A stretch of DNA of 64,000 bases from Gammaproteobacteria bacterium (GCA_018826895.1 JAHJYA010000095.1:1-64000); one strand, 5' to 3'. Positions 8,933 through 18,675 are shown, numbered from the stretch's first letter. Numbers and translations: made by a program. The notes: generated by a model not told the origin, from the sequence alone.

Positions 8933-9397
8933 ATGCAGCCTGATCTGTGGCCCTTCGCCGAAAACCTGTACCAACGCCCCGGCGTCGAAGCCGCGTGCCT
9001 GCACCTGCAAAGCCGCGGTGCCGATGTCTGCCTGCTGTTGTGCGCGGCCTGGCTGCAGCAGCGCAACCTGGCCTGCACGCCGGCACGGGTGGCGCAACTG
9101 CGCGACTGCGCGCATGGCTGGCAAAAGGAGGTGGTGGGGCCGCTGCGCGCGCTGCGTCAACGCTGGAAGATGGGCGCCCTGCAGGATGCCGAGTTGGGCG
9201 TGCTGCGCGAGACGGTCAAACGTCTCGAGTTGGATGCCGAGCGCCTGCAACTGCAGCGTCTGGCCGCCTGCAGCCAAGGCTGGAGCGATGACCAGGAAGG
9301 CTCATCCGGCGCCTGGATTCAGGCCTTGGCGCCGGATGATCTGACAGCCGCCGATCAGCAGGCGCTGACCGACCTAAACGCCGCCGCGCTTAGCTGA
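8933..9397 (+). CDS. TIGR02444 family protein
   Basis: A 154-residue protein matching the uncharacterised TIGR02444 family of pseudomonads and relatives: N-terminal LWPFAENLYQRPGVEAACL, then a helical region rich in Leu, Arg and Gln. No catalytic motif is visible. It is divergent from yheS with a 50-base gap, and its last eight bases overlap the convergent algP. Confidence 0.85.
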   Translation: MQPDLWPFAENLYQRPGVEAACLHLQSRGADVCLLLCAAWLQQRNLACTPARVAQLRDCAHGWQKEVVGPLRALRQRWKMGALQDAELGVLRETVKRLELDAERLQLQRLAACSQGWSDDQEGSSGAWIQALAPDDLTAADQQALTDLNAAALS

Positions 9398-10274
9398 CGA
9401 CGGGCGCGTCAGTGGGCGTTGCCATCGGCGCTTCAGGCGTAACAGCCTTGGCAGCGGCCGGCTTGCGCGGCTTGGCAGGGGTCGCCTTAGGCGCGGTCGG
9501 CTTAACCGCAGCGGGCTTGGACGCGGCCGGCTTAGGTGTGGCCGGCTTAGCTGCAGTGGGCTTAGCTGCTGTCGGTTTGGATGCGCTCGGCTTTGCTACA
9601 ACAGGCTTAGCAGTGGCTGGCTTCGCTGCAACGATTTTAGCTGTGGCGGGTTTGGACGCAGCAGGCTTGGCCGCTGCCTTGGCTGCTGGTGCTTTGGCAG
9701 CTGCTGGCTTGGCTGCAACCGTACGACGTGCACGGGGCTTGGCAGCAGCGGGCACTGCAGCGTCAGACGTTGCCGGGGTGGCAGCGGGTTTGGCAGCGGA
9801 TGCCTTGGCAGCGGGTTTGACCACAGCCTTGCGCGCGGGTTTGGCCTCGGCGGCCGGCTTCTCACGCTCGGCCAGGGCCTTGCTTGCGGCATCGCGCACC
9901 TTATCAATCCCCTGGGCCAGCTTGAGGCTGAGTTGGGCATCACGCTTGAGCTCGACGATGTAAGTGCGCGTCTGGCTCTGGCGCGCCTTGAGCACGTCCA
10001 GCAGCTCTTCGAGCTCTTCGGCAGCACCTCTGGCTTTCACCTGTGCCTTGGCTTTGCCGGCAGCCGCAGCGGCTTGCAGCTTTTCACGGGCCTTGTGCAG
10101 TTTTTCCTGGGCGCTGCCGCGCTGCTTCTCCAGCTTGGAGAGCAGTTTCTCGGCATCGGCCTGCGCCTCACCGCAGGCTTGCTCGAGGTGCTCGAGCAGG
10201 CTGCCGGACAACTGCTGCAGCAGGTGCAAGGGGGTGTTGACGGTTTTTTTCGAGGTACGCTTGCTGGTCGACAT
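9390..10274 (-). CDS. algP: AlgP (AlgR3), histone H1-like DNA-binding protein
   Basis: A 294-residue protein with two parts. Residues 1 to about 140 form a helical, coiled-coil-rich domain (LLQQLSGSLLEHLEQACGE onwards). Residues about 145-290 form a lysine/alanine/proline tail built from many KPAA, KPTA and KPAV repeats, like eukaryotic histone H1. AlgP is known as a nucleoid-associated regulator linked to alginate gene expression and sits near algQ and algR, as here. The repeat tract is recombination-prone, so its length varies between strains. The codons in the tail are very repetitive at DNA level. Confidence 0.93.
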   Translation of the reverse strand: MSTSKRTSKKTVNTPLHLLQQLSGSLLEHLEQACGEAQADAEKLLSKLEKQRGSAQEKLHKAREKLQAAAAAGKAKAQVKARGAAEELEELLDVLKARQSQTRTYIVELKRDAQLSLKLAQGIDKVRDAASKALAEREKPAAEAKPARKAVVKPAAKASAAKPAATPATSDAAVPAAAKPRARRTVAAKPAAAKAPAAKAAAKPAASKPATAKIVAAKPATAKPVVAKPSASKPTAAKPTAAKPATPKPAASKPAAVKPTAPKATPAKPRKPAAAKAVTPEAPMATPTDAPVVS

Positions 10275-10396
10275 AGTGGACTCCAGGCGAGTTGGGGTGC
10301 CGCCATACTATCCCTGCGTTTGATCACCTGCCAGCGCCGTAAAAACTGGTCCGGCCTGGCATACTCGGCTGTATCGAAACCAGAGGAAGCCGCCCC

Positions 10397-11041
10397 ATGT
10401 TGCGCGCCCTGTTACTGTTGACGAGCCTGCTGGCAAGCCTGGCTCACGCCGCCGACGACGCACAGGATCTGGCCTATAGCCTAGGCGCGCGGCTGGGCGA
10501 ACGCCTGCAGCGCGAGGTGCCGGACCTGCAACTGCAAGCCTTGCTGGATGGCCTGGCCCAGGCATACCGCGGTGAGCCGCTGCGTCTGCAGCAGGCACGT
10601 ATCGAGGCGCTGCTCGCCGCCCATGAGGCGCAGCTGAGCAGCCGCAACGCTGCCAGCGACCAGGCGCAACAGAATGAGCAGCGCTTTCTGGCTGAGGAAC
10701 AAGCCCGGCCAGGGACACGCAAACTGGAAGATGGTGTACTGGTCCGCGAACTGCAACGCGGCAAGGGCGCCCTGCCCGGTCCGGACAGCCGGGTACAGGT
10801 GCGCTACCGCGGCTGGTTAGCCGATGGCAGTCTGTTTGATGAGAGCAGGGAAGCCTTGTGGTTTCGCCTGGAAAGCGTGATTGCCGGCTGGCGCAGCGCG
10901 CTGCAGCAAATGCCAGTGGGCTCGCGCTGGCAACTGGTGATTCCCTCGGCACAAGCCTATGGCGCAGAAGGCGCTGGTGATCTGATTGCCCCTTACGCCC
11001 CGCTGGTGTTCGAGCTGGAGCTGCTCGACACCCGCGAGTAA
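10397..11041 (+). CDS. FKBP-type peptidyl-prolyl cis-trans isomerase
   Basis: A 214-residue periplasmic folding helper. It has a signal peptide (1-20, cleaved after AHA), a helical dimerisation domain of the Mip/FkpA type (about 25-110), and a C-terminal FKBP domain (about 115-213; VQVRYRGWLADGSLFDES, VIAGWRSALQQMPVGSRWQLVIPS, LVFELELL). The ribosome site AGAGGAAG precedes the ATG. It lies between algP and algQ, both on the other strand; no direct role in alginate control is implied. Confidence 0.92.
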   Translation: MLRALLLLTSLLASLAHAADDAQDLAYSLGARLGERLQREVPDLQLQALLDGLAQAYRGEPLRLQQARIEALLAAHEAQLSSRNAASDQAQQNEQRFLAEEQARPGTRKLEDGVLVRELQRGKGALPGPDSRVQVRYRGWLADGSLFDESREALWFRLESVIAGWRSALQQMPVGSRWQLVIPSAQAYGAEGAGDLIAPYAPLVFELELLDTRE

Positions 11042-11048
11042 TAGCGCC

Positions 11049-11510
11049 TCAGGAAGTGGCGGTGGCTTGCTCCTGATGAGCGTTATGCAGCACTTCGATC
11101 AGGCAGTCTTCAAGCTCGAAACGCTCGCGCAACAGCTGACCCAGGTGTTTGAGTTCATCGAGCAAGGCGGCGCAGTCGGCGCCAGCATCGCAACGGTCAT
11201 TGAAGGCCAGGGCGGATTCGGTGGTGGCCTCGATGCGCGGGTAGAGGCGCTGAGCCAGGTCCAGGCCGCGCGTATCACCAAAGGCCTTGGCTTCGCTGGT
11301 GAGTTGCTCGTACACCTCGAAATGGCCCGCCGAGACGTAATCCAGAAGGACTTCGCAGAAGCTGCGCAGCACCTCGGTATGTTCACCGGGCGTGGCTGCG
11401 GACGCGGCAGCATAGGCGGCGACCACTTCACGACGCTCCTGCAACCAGCGATCGATCAGCAGGTTCACCCCTCCCCAGCGTTCCTGGGCGTTCTTGCAGC
11501 TCTCGAGCAT
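11049..11510 (-). CDS. algQ: Rsd/AlgQ anti-RNA polymerase sigma-70 factor
   Basis: A 153-residue all-helical protein matching AlgQ (AlgR2), the Pseudomonas orthologue of E. coli Rsd, which binds region 4 of sigma-70 and favours alternative sigma factors. Family marks are [19 protein letters not shown] (about 10-28), [16 protein letters not shown] and the C-terminal [17 protein letters not shown]. In P. aeruginosa it affects alginate and siderophore gene expression. A TTGACA-like hexamer sits upstream on the minus strand (11571-11576), but no convincing -10 is at the right spacing. Confidence 0.94.
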   Translation of the reverse strand: MLESCKNAQERWGGVNLLIDRWLQERREVVAAYAAASAATPGEHTEVLRSFCEVLLDYVSAGHFEVYEQLTSEAKAFGDTRGLDLAQRLYPRIEATTESALAFNDRCDAGADCAALLDELKHLGQLLRERFELEDCLIEVLHNAHQEQATATS

Positions 11511-11698
11511 GATGACCTCACTTCCCTTATCGGCGTTGCCGTTTTATCCGTCCGATCCGAGACGATTTTTTGTCAATCGGTTCACTGGTGTTGAAAACTT
11601 TGCCCATAACGTCGGCTTTACGGCGTAAGAGCGAGGCCAGATTATGCCCCACCGACGGCACCATCAAGGCATCGCCGGGATAAAATTAATACAGGTGT

Positions 11699-12232
11699 TT
11701 AATCCAATGCCAGCGGTTTGGAGAAACTCAGGGTGACCTCGCCCAGGTAGAACCCCCACTTCGACATGCGCGCCCGGTTGAGCATGACACGCCCATCCAT
11801 CAGGTACATCCAGTCGTCAAACTGCACCTCGTAGGTGCGGCCGTCGACCGGCAAGCGCAAGGTATAGCGCCAGTTCAGAGCATTGCCGGCCACCTCACCG
11901 ACCGCCTCGCCGACTACGTCACCCGCCGTGCCGCGCCAGCTGCCGTCCGCCTGACGCCGCAGTGTCCAGACGCGGCGCTCGGTGGTGCCGTCGCTGTAGG
12001 TGAAGCGCTCGTCCAGCACGCCGACATCCCCTTCCCAGGTGCCGGTCATGGCCACATGAAAACGTTTAACGACCTCGCCCGAGCGGTTCTGGAACATACC
12101 CCAGGCTTCCAGCTCGCCGTTGAAATAGTCGGACAACTCCAGGCGCGGCTGCTCGGCGGCATAGTCGCGCACCTGCGGGCTGCTGCAGCCAACCAACCAT
12201 AAGGCCAGACAGAAGATCGTCAGGTAACGCAT
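11699..12232 (-). CDS. DUF3833 domain lipoprotein
   Basis: A 177-residue lipoprotein with a clear lipobox (LVGC, Cys16) and a beta-rich body (LSDYFNGELEAWGMFQNRSGEV, TGTWEGDVGVLDERFTYSDG, NRARMSKWGFYLGEVTLSF) that matches DUF3833, a family of unknown function. It lies 22 bases after hemY on the same strand and could be the last gene of the haem operon. In PAO1, from memory, a dsbB-type gene is at this place instead. Confidence 0.85.
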   Translation of the reverse strand: MRYLTIFCLALWLVGCSSPQVRDYAAEQPRLELSDYFNGELEAWGMFQNRSGEVVKRFHVAMTGTWEGDVGVLDERFTYSDGTTERRVWTLRRQADGSWRGTAGDVVGEAVGEVAGNALNWRYTLRLPVDGRTYEVQFDDWMYLMDGRVMLNRARMSKWGFYLGEVTLSFSKPLALD

Positions 12233-12254
12233 ACACAGCTCCTGTATCGCGGGA

Positions 12255-13508
12255 TTACTCTCCTGGCGCTCCGTCCACCCGGGCAGGTACGCCTACGGAG
12301 CCAGCCAAACGCCGATCGAGCAAGGCCAGCCCCTCCTGGAACAGCTGATTGCTCTGCTCGACATCGCCCAGGTGTGCCAGCAAACGCGCCAGCTCGGCGC
12401 AGGTCTCGGGGTCACGCTCAAGCAGCAGGCTGGTCTCCAAATACTCTCGGGCCTTGCCCCAGAGCTGGTTATGCAGGCACAGCCGGCCGAGGGTCAGGCG
12501 CAACGCTGGGTCATCGCCATGGTCCTTGAGCCAGCCCTCGGCCAACTGCAGCTGCTTGGCGGGGTCGCGCCCATGCAACAGACCGTAGAGACGCACCAGA
12601 TGCGGGTCATAGTGGCGCTTGAGCGCTTGCTGCAGTACTTCTTCGGCCTGAACCTCGGCACCCGCTTCACGCAAGCGCTCGATGTACACGACCAGCAGTT
12701 CCGGGTCGTGCCGCAGGCTGTTGGAAAGGCGCTGCCAGGCGGCCAGCAGTGCAGCCTCGGGCGCCTCATCCGGCGCCGGTGCGAGGGTCGTCAGGTAGCC
12801 CAGCCACGCGCGTCGCTCAAGGGCTGCCAAAGCATCTGCGTCGAGGACTTTTTCCTTGCGCAAATCAGGCAGTAAGGCCAGCAGTGCCGACCAGGCGCCA
12901 GTCTCCACATAGAGTTGCTGCAAGCGCTGCAACACCAGGTGATGGCGCGGGTGGCGCGTGCGCATGGCCTCCAGGGTCTGCGCGGCCTCCAGCAATTGTC
13001 CGCTGCTCTGTTGCAACTCGGCATGGGTCAGGGCAATACCCAACTCGGCTTTTGGCTGACGGATCAGGGCCTTTTCGAGCAGCGCATCGCGCTCGTTGTA
13101 CAGGCCCTGGTGATTGGCGGCACGGGCGGCGCCCAGGTAGTGCATCAACGGTTGAGGATCGTCTTGCGCCGCGCGCTCCAGATGTCGCTGCGCCCGGGCC
13201 CAGCGCCCTTCGACCAACTCGATGACGCCCTCACGGGACGCCTGACGCACGCGCCGGCGCCGGTGCAAACGCGACCAAGGGTTGACCAGACCACCGCTGG
13301 TGATAGTCAGGCCCAGCAGCAGGCGCAACAGGTAGAGCACCAGGCCCAGCACCACCAGCAAAGCAAGAAACACCCACAGACCGGACTCGTAACGGAACCC
13401 TGGGTAGGCAAACAACACGTAGCCTGGGTGAGCCGCAATCGCCTGGGCAAGCAGGGCCAGGCCGGCACAGACCAGCAGCAGGCCGATAATCCAGTAGAGC
13501 CGCTTCAT
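12255..13508 (-). CDS. hemY: HemY, haem biosynthesis-associated TPR protein
   Basis: A 417-residue inner-membrane protein with two N-terminal transmembrane helices (about 4-25 and 42-66), an arginine-rich cytoplasmic patch (LHRRRRVRQASREG) and then tetratricopeptide-like helical repeats to the C-terminus. This is the proteobacterial HemY (HemY_N plus TPR), not the Bacillus protoporphyrinogen oxidase of the same name. It probably organises late haem synthesis at the membrane. Its start overlaps the hemDX stop by four bases. Confidence 0.92.
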   Translation of the reverse strand: MKRLYWIIGLLLVCAGLALLAQAIAAHPGYVLFAYPGFRYESGLWVFLALLVVLGLVLYLLRLLLGLTITSGGLVNPWSRLHRRRRVRQASREGVIELVEGRWARAQRHLERAAQDDPQPLMHYLGAARAANHQGLYNERDALLEKALIRQPKAELGIALTHAELQQSSGQLLEAAQTLEAMRTRHPRHHLVLQRLQQLYVETGAWSALLALLPDLRKEKVLDADALAALERRAWLGYLTTLAPAPDEAPEAALLAAWQRLSNSLRHDPELLVVYIERLREAGAEVQAEEVLQQALKRHYDPHLVRLYGLLHGRDPAKQLQLAEGWLKDHGDDPALRLTLGRLCLHNQLWGKAREYLETSLLLERDPETCAELARLLAHLGDVEQSNQLFQEGLALLDRRLAGSVGVPARVDGAPGE

Positions 13509-15463
13509 GGCCGGGCGTCCTCCGTGCTCGCCTCATCGGCGGCCTCGGCAGCGCCTTGTGCCGTTTCGCGCATGCTGTGCTTCTGCTCGATATAGGCCTG
13601 CACAGCGCCTAGGGCGGGCGCCAGATCGGGGACCTGCACCTCGATTGGCTGGCTTTCGAGCGCACTCAGGCGAGCCAGCAATGCCCGACTCGCGGGGTTC
13701 TGCTGGTCGAAACTGGTGGCGAGAATATCCTTGGCCTGCTTCAGGGCCTGCTGATAGACGCCGGTCTCGCCGTGCAGCGCGCCCCACTGGGCCTGCTCCA
13801 GGGCCAGGCCCAGGGCCAGACGCACCTGGGTCAGGTTCTGCCCAGCCAGCACAGGGCGAATGACCTCGTCATTGCCCACCTCGATACGGATGTACTGCGA
13901 CAGGCGCTGCAAGGCGTTGGACCACCAACTGCCGGAAGTATCCTGAGCAGCCAGCTCTTCGAGCACGCCGCCTTCACCGGCGAGGGTCGGGGTCAGGGCA
14001 TTGAGGTCGGCGACCTGCTCGCGCAGGGCACCGAGCTGCAGAAACAGGCCGGTGCGGTCGGGGTCGACGGTGGTACGCAAGGCTTCCATGGCCCGCGCTA
14101 CCTGCTCACGCGCAGCAAAGGCCGCCGGATCATTCTGCTCCCGGAGAATCTGGTCGGCAGCATTGACCAGCGCCTCGGCGCTGTTGACGTCCTGCAGGGC
14201 CGACAAGCGCAGGCTGGCCAGGCGCAGCAAATGCTCGGCCTCGGCCAGGCGCCAGTCCTGCCGACTGGCTCCCAGGACGGTTTCCAGACGCTGGTTGAGC
14301 AACTGCTGATCACCCTGCAGTTGCGCAAGCAGGCGTTGCCGCGTATCGAGCTCTGCAGCGCTGGGCAACTGCGCCAGGCGCTCGTCAAGACGCTTCAGCT
14401 GCTGGCCGAGCGCTTGGCTATCGCTGCGGCTTGCCTCGATCTGGGCCACTTGCTCGGCGCTCTGAGCACTCAGCGCACGCACCTGCCAAGTGCCCCAGGC
14501 GCCAGCGGCGAGACCGGCAGCGGCAATCAACAGGGCGAACAACGCCAGGCCATTACCCCGCGGCGTCTTGTCACTGGGCGGCGGGCTGACCGGTTTGGCC
14601 ACAGGCGGTTCGGTCACACTATCGGGTTGCGGCGGCAAGTCATGCGCCGCCGGCTTGGCAGTGGTTTCGCTCACGTATCCATCCTTTGCGTCAGTGATCG
14701 GGGCAGGTTGCGCCTGCAACGCCGCCAGCAAGGCAGAGGCGTTGGCGCCTCGACAATCCACAACAGTTTCGGCACCGACGGCGCGGGCCATTTCGGCCAC
14801 CCTCGAGCTGGGCACAAACAGCGGCAGACGCCGCAGTTGCTCCCAGGCGTCGCCTGCCAGGTCATGCAAATGGGTAAAACCCTGCCCACTGCTGACCACC
14901 AGGCCATTCAGGCGTTCCGCCTGGATGCACTGCGCCAGGGTCGCAGCAGGGTACGTGGGACAGCTGCGTCGGTACAACGCCAGGTAGTCGACCTGCACAC
15001 CCATGGCGCCCAGGCGCTCGGCCAGCAACTCGCGCCCACTCTCGCCGCGCAGGATCAGCACCCGCGGCGAGGGCGCCTGGGTCAGTGCCTGCTGCAGCTC
15101 AGGTAGCGCCAGCAGGGCTTCGCTGTCATCGCCGCTGGCCGGATAGTGCACCGTGAGGCCATGACCCTGGAGGATCTCGGCCGTAGCCGCGCCGACGCTG
15201 AACCAGGGCAACGCGGGCGGCATCGGCACGGCATGTTGCTCAATGCGCTGCAGCGCCAGGCGCGCCGCAGGCTTGCTGACCACGATCACCGCACTGTAAC
15301 GCGCCAAGTCCTGCAGACAGGCCTGCTGCGACGCGGTGTCCGGCAGAGGCTCAATGGTCAGCAACGGCAAACTGCTGGACGCTACCCCCTGCTCGGCCAA
15401 CTGCGCGGCCAACGCCACACACTCGTCCGCCGGGCGGGTCAGCAGCAGGCGCCAGCCGCTCAC
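13505..15463 (-). CDS. hemD: Fused uroporphyrinogen-III synthase HemD / membrane protein HemX
   Basis: One 652-residue open frame holds two proteins. Residues 1 to about 255 are HemD, which cyclises hydroxymethylbilane to uroporphyrinogen III ([26 protein letters not shown]-like core). Residues about 264-652 are HemX, with one transmembrane helix (about 306-326), a coiled coil and a periplasmic helical domain; HemX is sometimes annotated as a methyltransferase but shows no SAM site. No stop codon separates them. A strong ribosome site and GTG at 14674 (codon 264) could also start free HemX. hemC overlaps at the 5' end by four bases. Confidence 0.9.
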   Translation of the reverse strand: MSGWRLLLTRPADECVALAAQLAEQGVASSSLPLLTIEPLPDTASQQACLQDLARYSAVIVVSKPAARLALQRIEQHAVPMPPALPWFSVGAATAEILQGHGLTVHYPASGDDSEALLALPELQQALTQAPSPRVLILRGESGRELLAERLGAMGVQVDYLALYRRSCPTYPAATLAQCIQAERLNGLVVSSGQGFTHLHDLAGDAWEQLRRLPLFVPSSRVAEMARAVGAETVVDCRGANASALLAALQAQPAPITDAKDGYVSETTAKPAAHDLPPQPDSVTEPPVAKPVSPPPSDKTPRGNGLALFALLIAAAGLAAGAWGTWQVRALSAQSAEQVAQIEASRSDSQALGQQLKRLDERLAQLPSAAELDTRQRLLAQLQGDQQLLNQRLETVLGASRQDWRLAEAEHLLRLASLRLSALQDVNSAEALVNAADQILREQNDPAAFAAREQVARAMEALRTTVDPDRTGLFLQLGALREQVADLNALTPTLAGEGGVLEELAAQDTSGSWWSNALQRLSQYIRIEVGNDEVIRPVLAGQNLTQVRLALGLALEQAQWGALHGETGVYQQALKQAKDILATSFDQQNPASRALLARLSALESQPIEVQVPDLAPALGAVQAYIEQKHSMRETAQGAAEAADEASTEDARP

Positions 15464-16398
15464 GCGTGGCCTGCCTCGCCATACACCGCCTTGAGAATTG
15501 CCGCTGCACCCTGGGCCAGCAGCGCCTCGGCGACCTCAACACCGAGCTGCTCGGCGTCGGCCGCTGCGCCGCGCTGTTCGGCCTGCAGCAGCAGGCTGCC
15601 GTCGGGCTGACCGACCAGGCCGCGCAGCCACAGCTGCTCGCCTTCGAGGATCGCGTAGCAGGCGATGGGCACCTGGCAGCCACCGTTGAGGTGCTTGTTC
15701 AAGGCCCGCTCGGCGCTCACCCGCAGCGCCGTTTCACGGTGATGCAGGGGGGTGAGCAAGGCGTGAATCTCGGCATCGTCGGTGCGGCATTCGATCCCCA
15801 CCGCGCCCTGGCCGCCAGCCGGCAGACTGTCTTCGACACTGATCGAAGCGCGGATACGCGCTTCGAAGCCTAGGCGGATCAGTCCGGCGGCGGCGAGGAT
15901 AATGGCGTCGTACTCGCCGGCATCGAGCTTGGCCAGGCGCGTATTGACGTTGCCACGCAGGAAATGGATGGTCAGGTCTGGCCGCCGCGCCAGCAGTTGC
16001 GCCTGCCGGCGCAGGCTGGACGTGCCGACCACACTGCCGGCTGGCAGCGCGTCAAGGCTGGCATAGGTGTTGGAAACGAAGGCATCGCGCGCATCTTCAC
16101 GCTCGCAGATGCAATACAGGCCCAGGCCTTCGGGGAAGTCCATCGGCACATCTTTCATCGAATGCACGGCGATGTCGGCCTGCTGCTCCAGCAGAGCGGT
16201 TTCCAACTCTTTGACGAACAAGCCCTTGCCACCGATCTTCGCCAAGGGCGCGTCGAGCAGCTTGTCGCCGCGGCTGACCATCGGCACCAAGGTAACGACC
16301 AGGCCCGGGTGGGCCTGTTCCAGGCGGGCCTTGACGTGCTCGGCCTGCCAGAGAGCCAGAGCGCTTTTACGGGTGGCGATGCGAATTTCGCGGAGCAT
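15460..16398 (-). CDS. hemC: Hydroxymethylbilane synthase (porphobilinogen deaminase)
   Basis: A 312-residue cytosolic enzyme that polymerises four porphobilinogens into hydroxymethylbilane. The sequence shows [20 protein letters not shown] at the start, [17 protein letters not shown] and the dipyrromethane-cofactor cysteine in LNGGCQVPI (near residue 242). The ATG at 16398 begins the conserved N-terminus; the frame opens 38 codons further into a repeat region. It is the first gene of hemC-hemDX-hemY, with four-base overlaps throughout. Confidence 0.95.
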   Translation of the reverse strand: MLREIRIATRKSALALWQAEHVKARLEQAHPGLVVTLVPMVSRGDKLLDAPLAKIGGKGLFVKELETALLEQQADIAVHSMKDVPMDFPEGLGLYCICEREDARDAFVSNTYASLDALPAGSVVGTSSLRRQAQLLARRPDLTIHFLRGNVNTRLAKLDAGEYDAIILAAAGLIRLGFEARIRASISVEDSLPAGGQGAVGIECRTDDAEIHALLTPLHHRETALRVSAERALNKHLNGGCQVPIACYAILEGEQLWLRGLVGQPDGSLLLQAEQRGAAADAEQLGVEVAEALLAQGAAAILKAVYGEAGHA

Positions 16399-16435
16399 GA
16401 GCAATTCCAGAAGACGAACTGCCGGGGATGATAGC

Positions 16436-16570
16436 AAGAAGCTGCAAGGCGGGTGGCTGCAAGCTGTGAGGCGGATGGCCGCCCCCTGCAAGCTATTGAA
16501 TGTGAACAGCAACTTGATGCCGTAAAGCTTTTGCCTTTACTTGCGGCTTGAAGCTTCAGGCTTGCAGCTT
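16436..16570. repeat. Imperfect GCTGCAAG/CTTGCAGC repeats between algR and hemC
   Basis: The 180-base gap between algR and hemC is filled by related copies of AAGCTGCAAG, GGCTGCAAGCT, CCTGCAAGCT and, inverted, GGCTTGAAGCTTCAGG and CTTGCAGCTT. A small GTAAAGC/GCCTTTAC palindrome is also present. Such CTTGCAGC/GCTTGAAGC repeats are common in Pseudomonas intergenic regions. Any hemC promoter must lie within or beside them. Confidence 0.6.
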
Positions 16571-16578
16571 ACCTACCC

Positions 16579-17325
16579 CTACAGGTTATGCATCAGCTTG
16601 CGCACACCGGCGACATGGCGGCGGCTGACGATCAATGCTTCGCCCTCCATGCCTTTGAGGTAGAGCTGAAAGTGCCCCAGCGGGGTGCGTTGCAACCGCT
16701 CGATGCGCTCGCGAGCCACCAGGGCGTTGCGATGGATGCGCACAAAGCGCTCGCCGAATTCGTCTTCCAGCGCCTTGAGTGGCTCATCGAGCAGCACTTC
16801 ACCGCCGTCATGACGCAAGGTCACGTACTTGTGATCGGCAATGAAGTAGATCACCTGATCAAGGGGAATCAACTCGATACCCTTGCGCGTACGCGCACTG
16901 ATATGGCTGCGCGGCCCGGCGCCATTGCTGACAGCAGGGCGAGTTAACGCAGCGAGCTGGACACGATTGGGACGTTCGGCTTTTTTCAGGGCCTCACCGA
17001 GATGCTCGGCGCGTACCGGCTTGACCAGATAACCCACGGCACTGACCTTGAACGCCTCCAGGGCAAACTCATCGTGGGCCGTGCAGAAAATCACGGCCGG
17101 CGGGGCATCGTGCTCGCACAGTTTGGCGGCCACTTGCAGGCCATCCAGGCCGGGCATGCGGATATCGAGCAGCACCACATCGGGCTTCAGGCTGTCGATC
17201 AAAGACAGCGCTTCTTCGCCATTGCTGGCGGCGGGTTCTAGAACACGGTACCCCTCAAGCTCGCCAACCATACGACTTAGGCGTTCGCGGGCTAGGGGTT
17301 CATCATCGACGATCAGGACATTCAT
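16579..17325 (-). CDS. algR: AlgR, LytTR-type response regulator
   Basis: A 248-residue response regulator. The receiver domain (1 to about 120) has Asp8/Asp9 (VDDEPLAR), the phospho-acceptor Asp54 in LLDIRMPG and Lys in YLVKP. The C-terminal LytTR DNA-binding domain (about 145-248) starts at ISARTRKGIELIPLDQV. AlgR controls alginate, twitching motility and virulence genes. The length is exactly that of P. aeruginosa AlgR, which decides the ATG at 17325. It overlaps the algZ stop by four bases, so kinase and regulator are co-translated. Confidence 0.96.
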   Translation of the reverse strand: MNVLIVDDEPLARERLSRMVGELEGYRVLEPAASNGEEALSLIDSLKPDVVLLDIRMPGLDGLQVAAKLCEHDAPPAVIFCTAHDEFALEAFKVSAVGYLVKPVRAEHLGEALKKAERPNRVQLAALTRPAVSNGAGPRSHISARTRKGIELIPLDQVIYFIADHKYVTLRHDGGEVLLDEPLKALEDEFGERFVRIHRNALVARERIERLQRTPLGHFQLYLKGMEGEALIVSRRHVAGVRKLMHNL

Positions 17326-18392
17326 AATGCGCTGGCTTCCTGCGTGAGTCTCGCACAAGGATAGCGTAGACAAGTGTAGTGGCGGCCATCACGGCGCTCC
17401 ACGCTGAGACTGGCAGCAGGCCCAAAAAGTGCCGTAAGTCGTGCATCGATGTTATTGAGCGCCTGATGGGTTCCACGCGAGGGCGTCGCTGTAACGGCCT
17501 CACTGAAGGGATTGCTGACGGTCAAGGTGAACACCCCCGCGCTGTAGTTCGCTTCTATTCGTACCAGCCCACCCTCGATACGCGGCTGGATGCCATAGAT
17601 CAAGGCATTTTCCAGCAACGGCTGCAGCGTCAGCTGGGGAATGGGCAGATCCTCGGGCACGCCCTCGATATCCCATTGCAACTGTAGTCGCTCGCCAAGC
17701 CGATAGTGCTCTATCGACAGATATCGTTGCGCCAGCTCCACTTCCTCGTGCCAGGGCACCAGGCTGCCGGGCTTGGCCAGGCTGGCGCGAAACAGATCGG
17801 AAAGGTCGAGCACCGCCTGCTCCGCCTTGTACGGGTCGATAACCACCAGGCTGGCGATGCTGTTGAGGCTGTTGAACAGGAAGTGCGGCCGGATGCGCGC
17901 CTGCAGCGATTCGATACGCGCCCGCAGCTCAGCCTGCTCCTGGCGGCGCCACTGACTCTGCAGGTAGAAGTAGCGCAATAGCAGCGCCGACATGATCAGG
18001 CTGATCAACGCATGACGCAGGTAAAGGTTGACCTCGCCGGCACGCGGCAGTGGCCCACCCAGCTCGTATATATCAGCAACAGCGGTGCAGCCCAGGGTCA
18101 GCAGCAGCACGATCAGCGCGCAGAGCACGCCCGCCCAGGCGGCCTGCATCCGTGCCAGGAACGGACGCAGCCGGCACAGCACGCCGGCCGAGAGCAACAC
18201 GATCCACTGCACGAACAATGAAGTCAGGGCCAGGCGTACCCAATCGAAGCCCGGTAGCATCGGCTGTGCCAGCACCAGCACCAACACCAGCAGTTCGGCC
18301 ATCAGCACGGTGCCGAGCAGGGCTTCGGGCTCACAGAGTTCGGGGACGAAAAAATCGTCCTGCGGGGCCGCAGCCGGGGGTCGAGAAAGCAT
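17322..18392 (-). CDS. algZ: AlgZ (FimS), membrane sensor histidine kinase partner of AlgR
   Basis: A 356-residue LytS-type kinase. There are four hydrophobic helices (about 28-48, 56-76, 84-108, 125-145), then the His_kinase domain with RIRPHFLFNSLNSIASLV (phospho-acceptor His in PHFLFN) and the N-box LQPLLENALIYGIQPR. As in other AlgZ/FimS proteins, canonical glycine-rich G boxes are hard to see. The start is uncertain: ATG 18392 gives the usual length and places the conserved DDFFVPELC near residue 12; ATG 18404 is four codons earlier. Neither has a strong ribosome site. Confidence 0.92.
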   Translation of the reverse strand: MLSRPPAAAPQDDFFVPELCEPEALLGTVLMAELLVLVLVLAQPMLPGFDWVRLALTSLFVQWIVLLSAGVLCRLRPFLARMQAAWAGVLCALIVLLLTLGCTAVADIYELGGPLPRAGEVNLYLRHALISLIMSALLLRYFYLQSQWRRQEQAELRARIESLQARIRPHFLFNSLNSIASLVVIDPYKAEQAVLDLSDLFRASLAKPGSLVPWHEEVELAQRYLSIEHYRLGERLQLQWDIEGVPEDLPIPQLTLQPLLENALIYGIQPRIEGGLVRIEANYSAGVFTLTVSNPFSEAVTATPSRGTHQALNNIDARLTALFGPAASLSVERRDGRHYTCLRYPCARLTQEASAL

Positions 18393-18675
18393 CGGGATTC
18401 GCATTCTGCGCAGTTTCCGCGCGCCCCGCCTGGCCGGCAAGTGACAGCGCGGGCCACAGGCCATATTCCTGTAAAAATGGCAGACCAAGCGCCTGATTTG
18501 TGACCGGCCCGACACTGCACCTTGGATCTGTTGGCGGCGCCGCAGACACAGGCGATACATGTCATGTGCGTGACTGCGGCGAAGGTAAGGCCGGGCCTGT
18601 TATCATCCGCCCCCTGATTTTCGTCGTGCGGGCCCCGCGGCTCGCCTGTACCTGCGCACCAGCGGAGCGAGACCC

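Noticed and set aside
9412-9860. Regular short repeats suggesting a CRISPR or minisatellite
   Set aside because: They are the codons of the AlgP KPAA tail, in frame and without unique spacers of constant length.
13772-15106. 444-residue forward open frame across hemDX
   Set aside because: Shadow of hemDX; low-complexity Gln/Arg/Leu composition.
14674-15463. Annotating hemD and hemX as two genes
   Set aside because: No stop codon separates them in the given sequence, so one fused CDS is reported and the internal start is noted.
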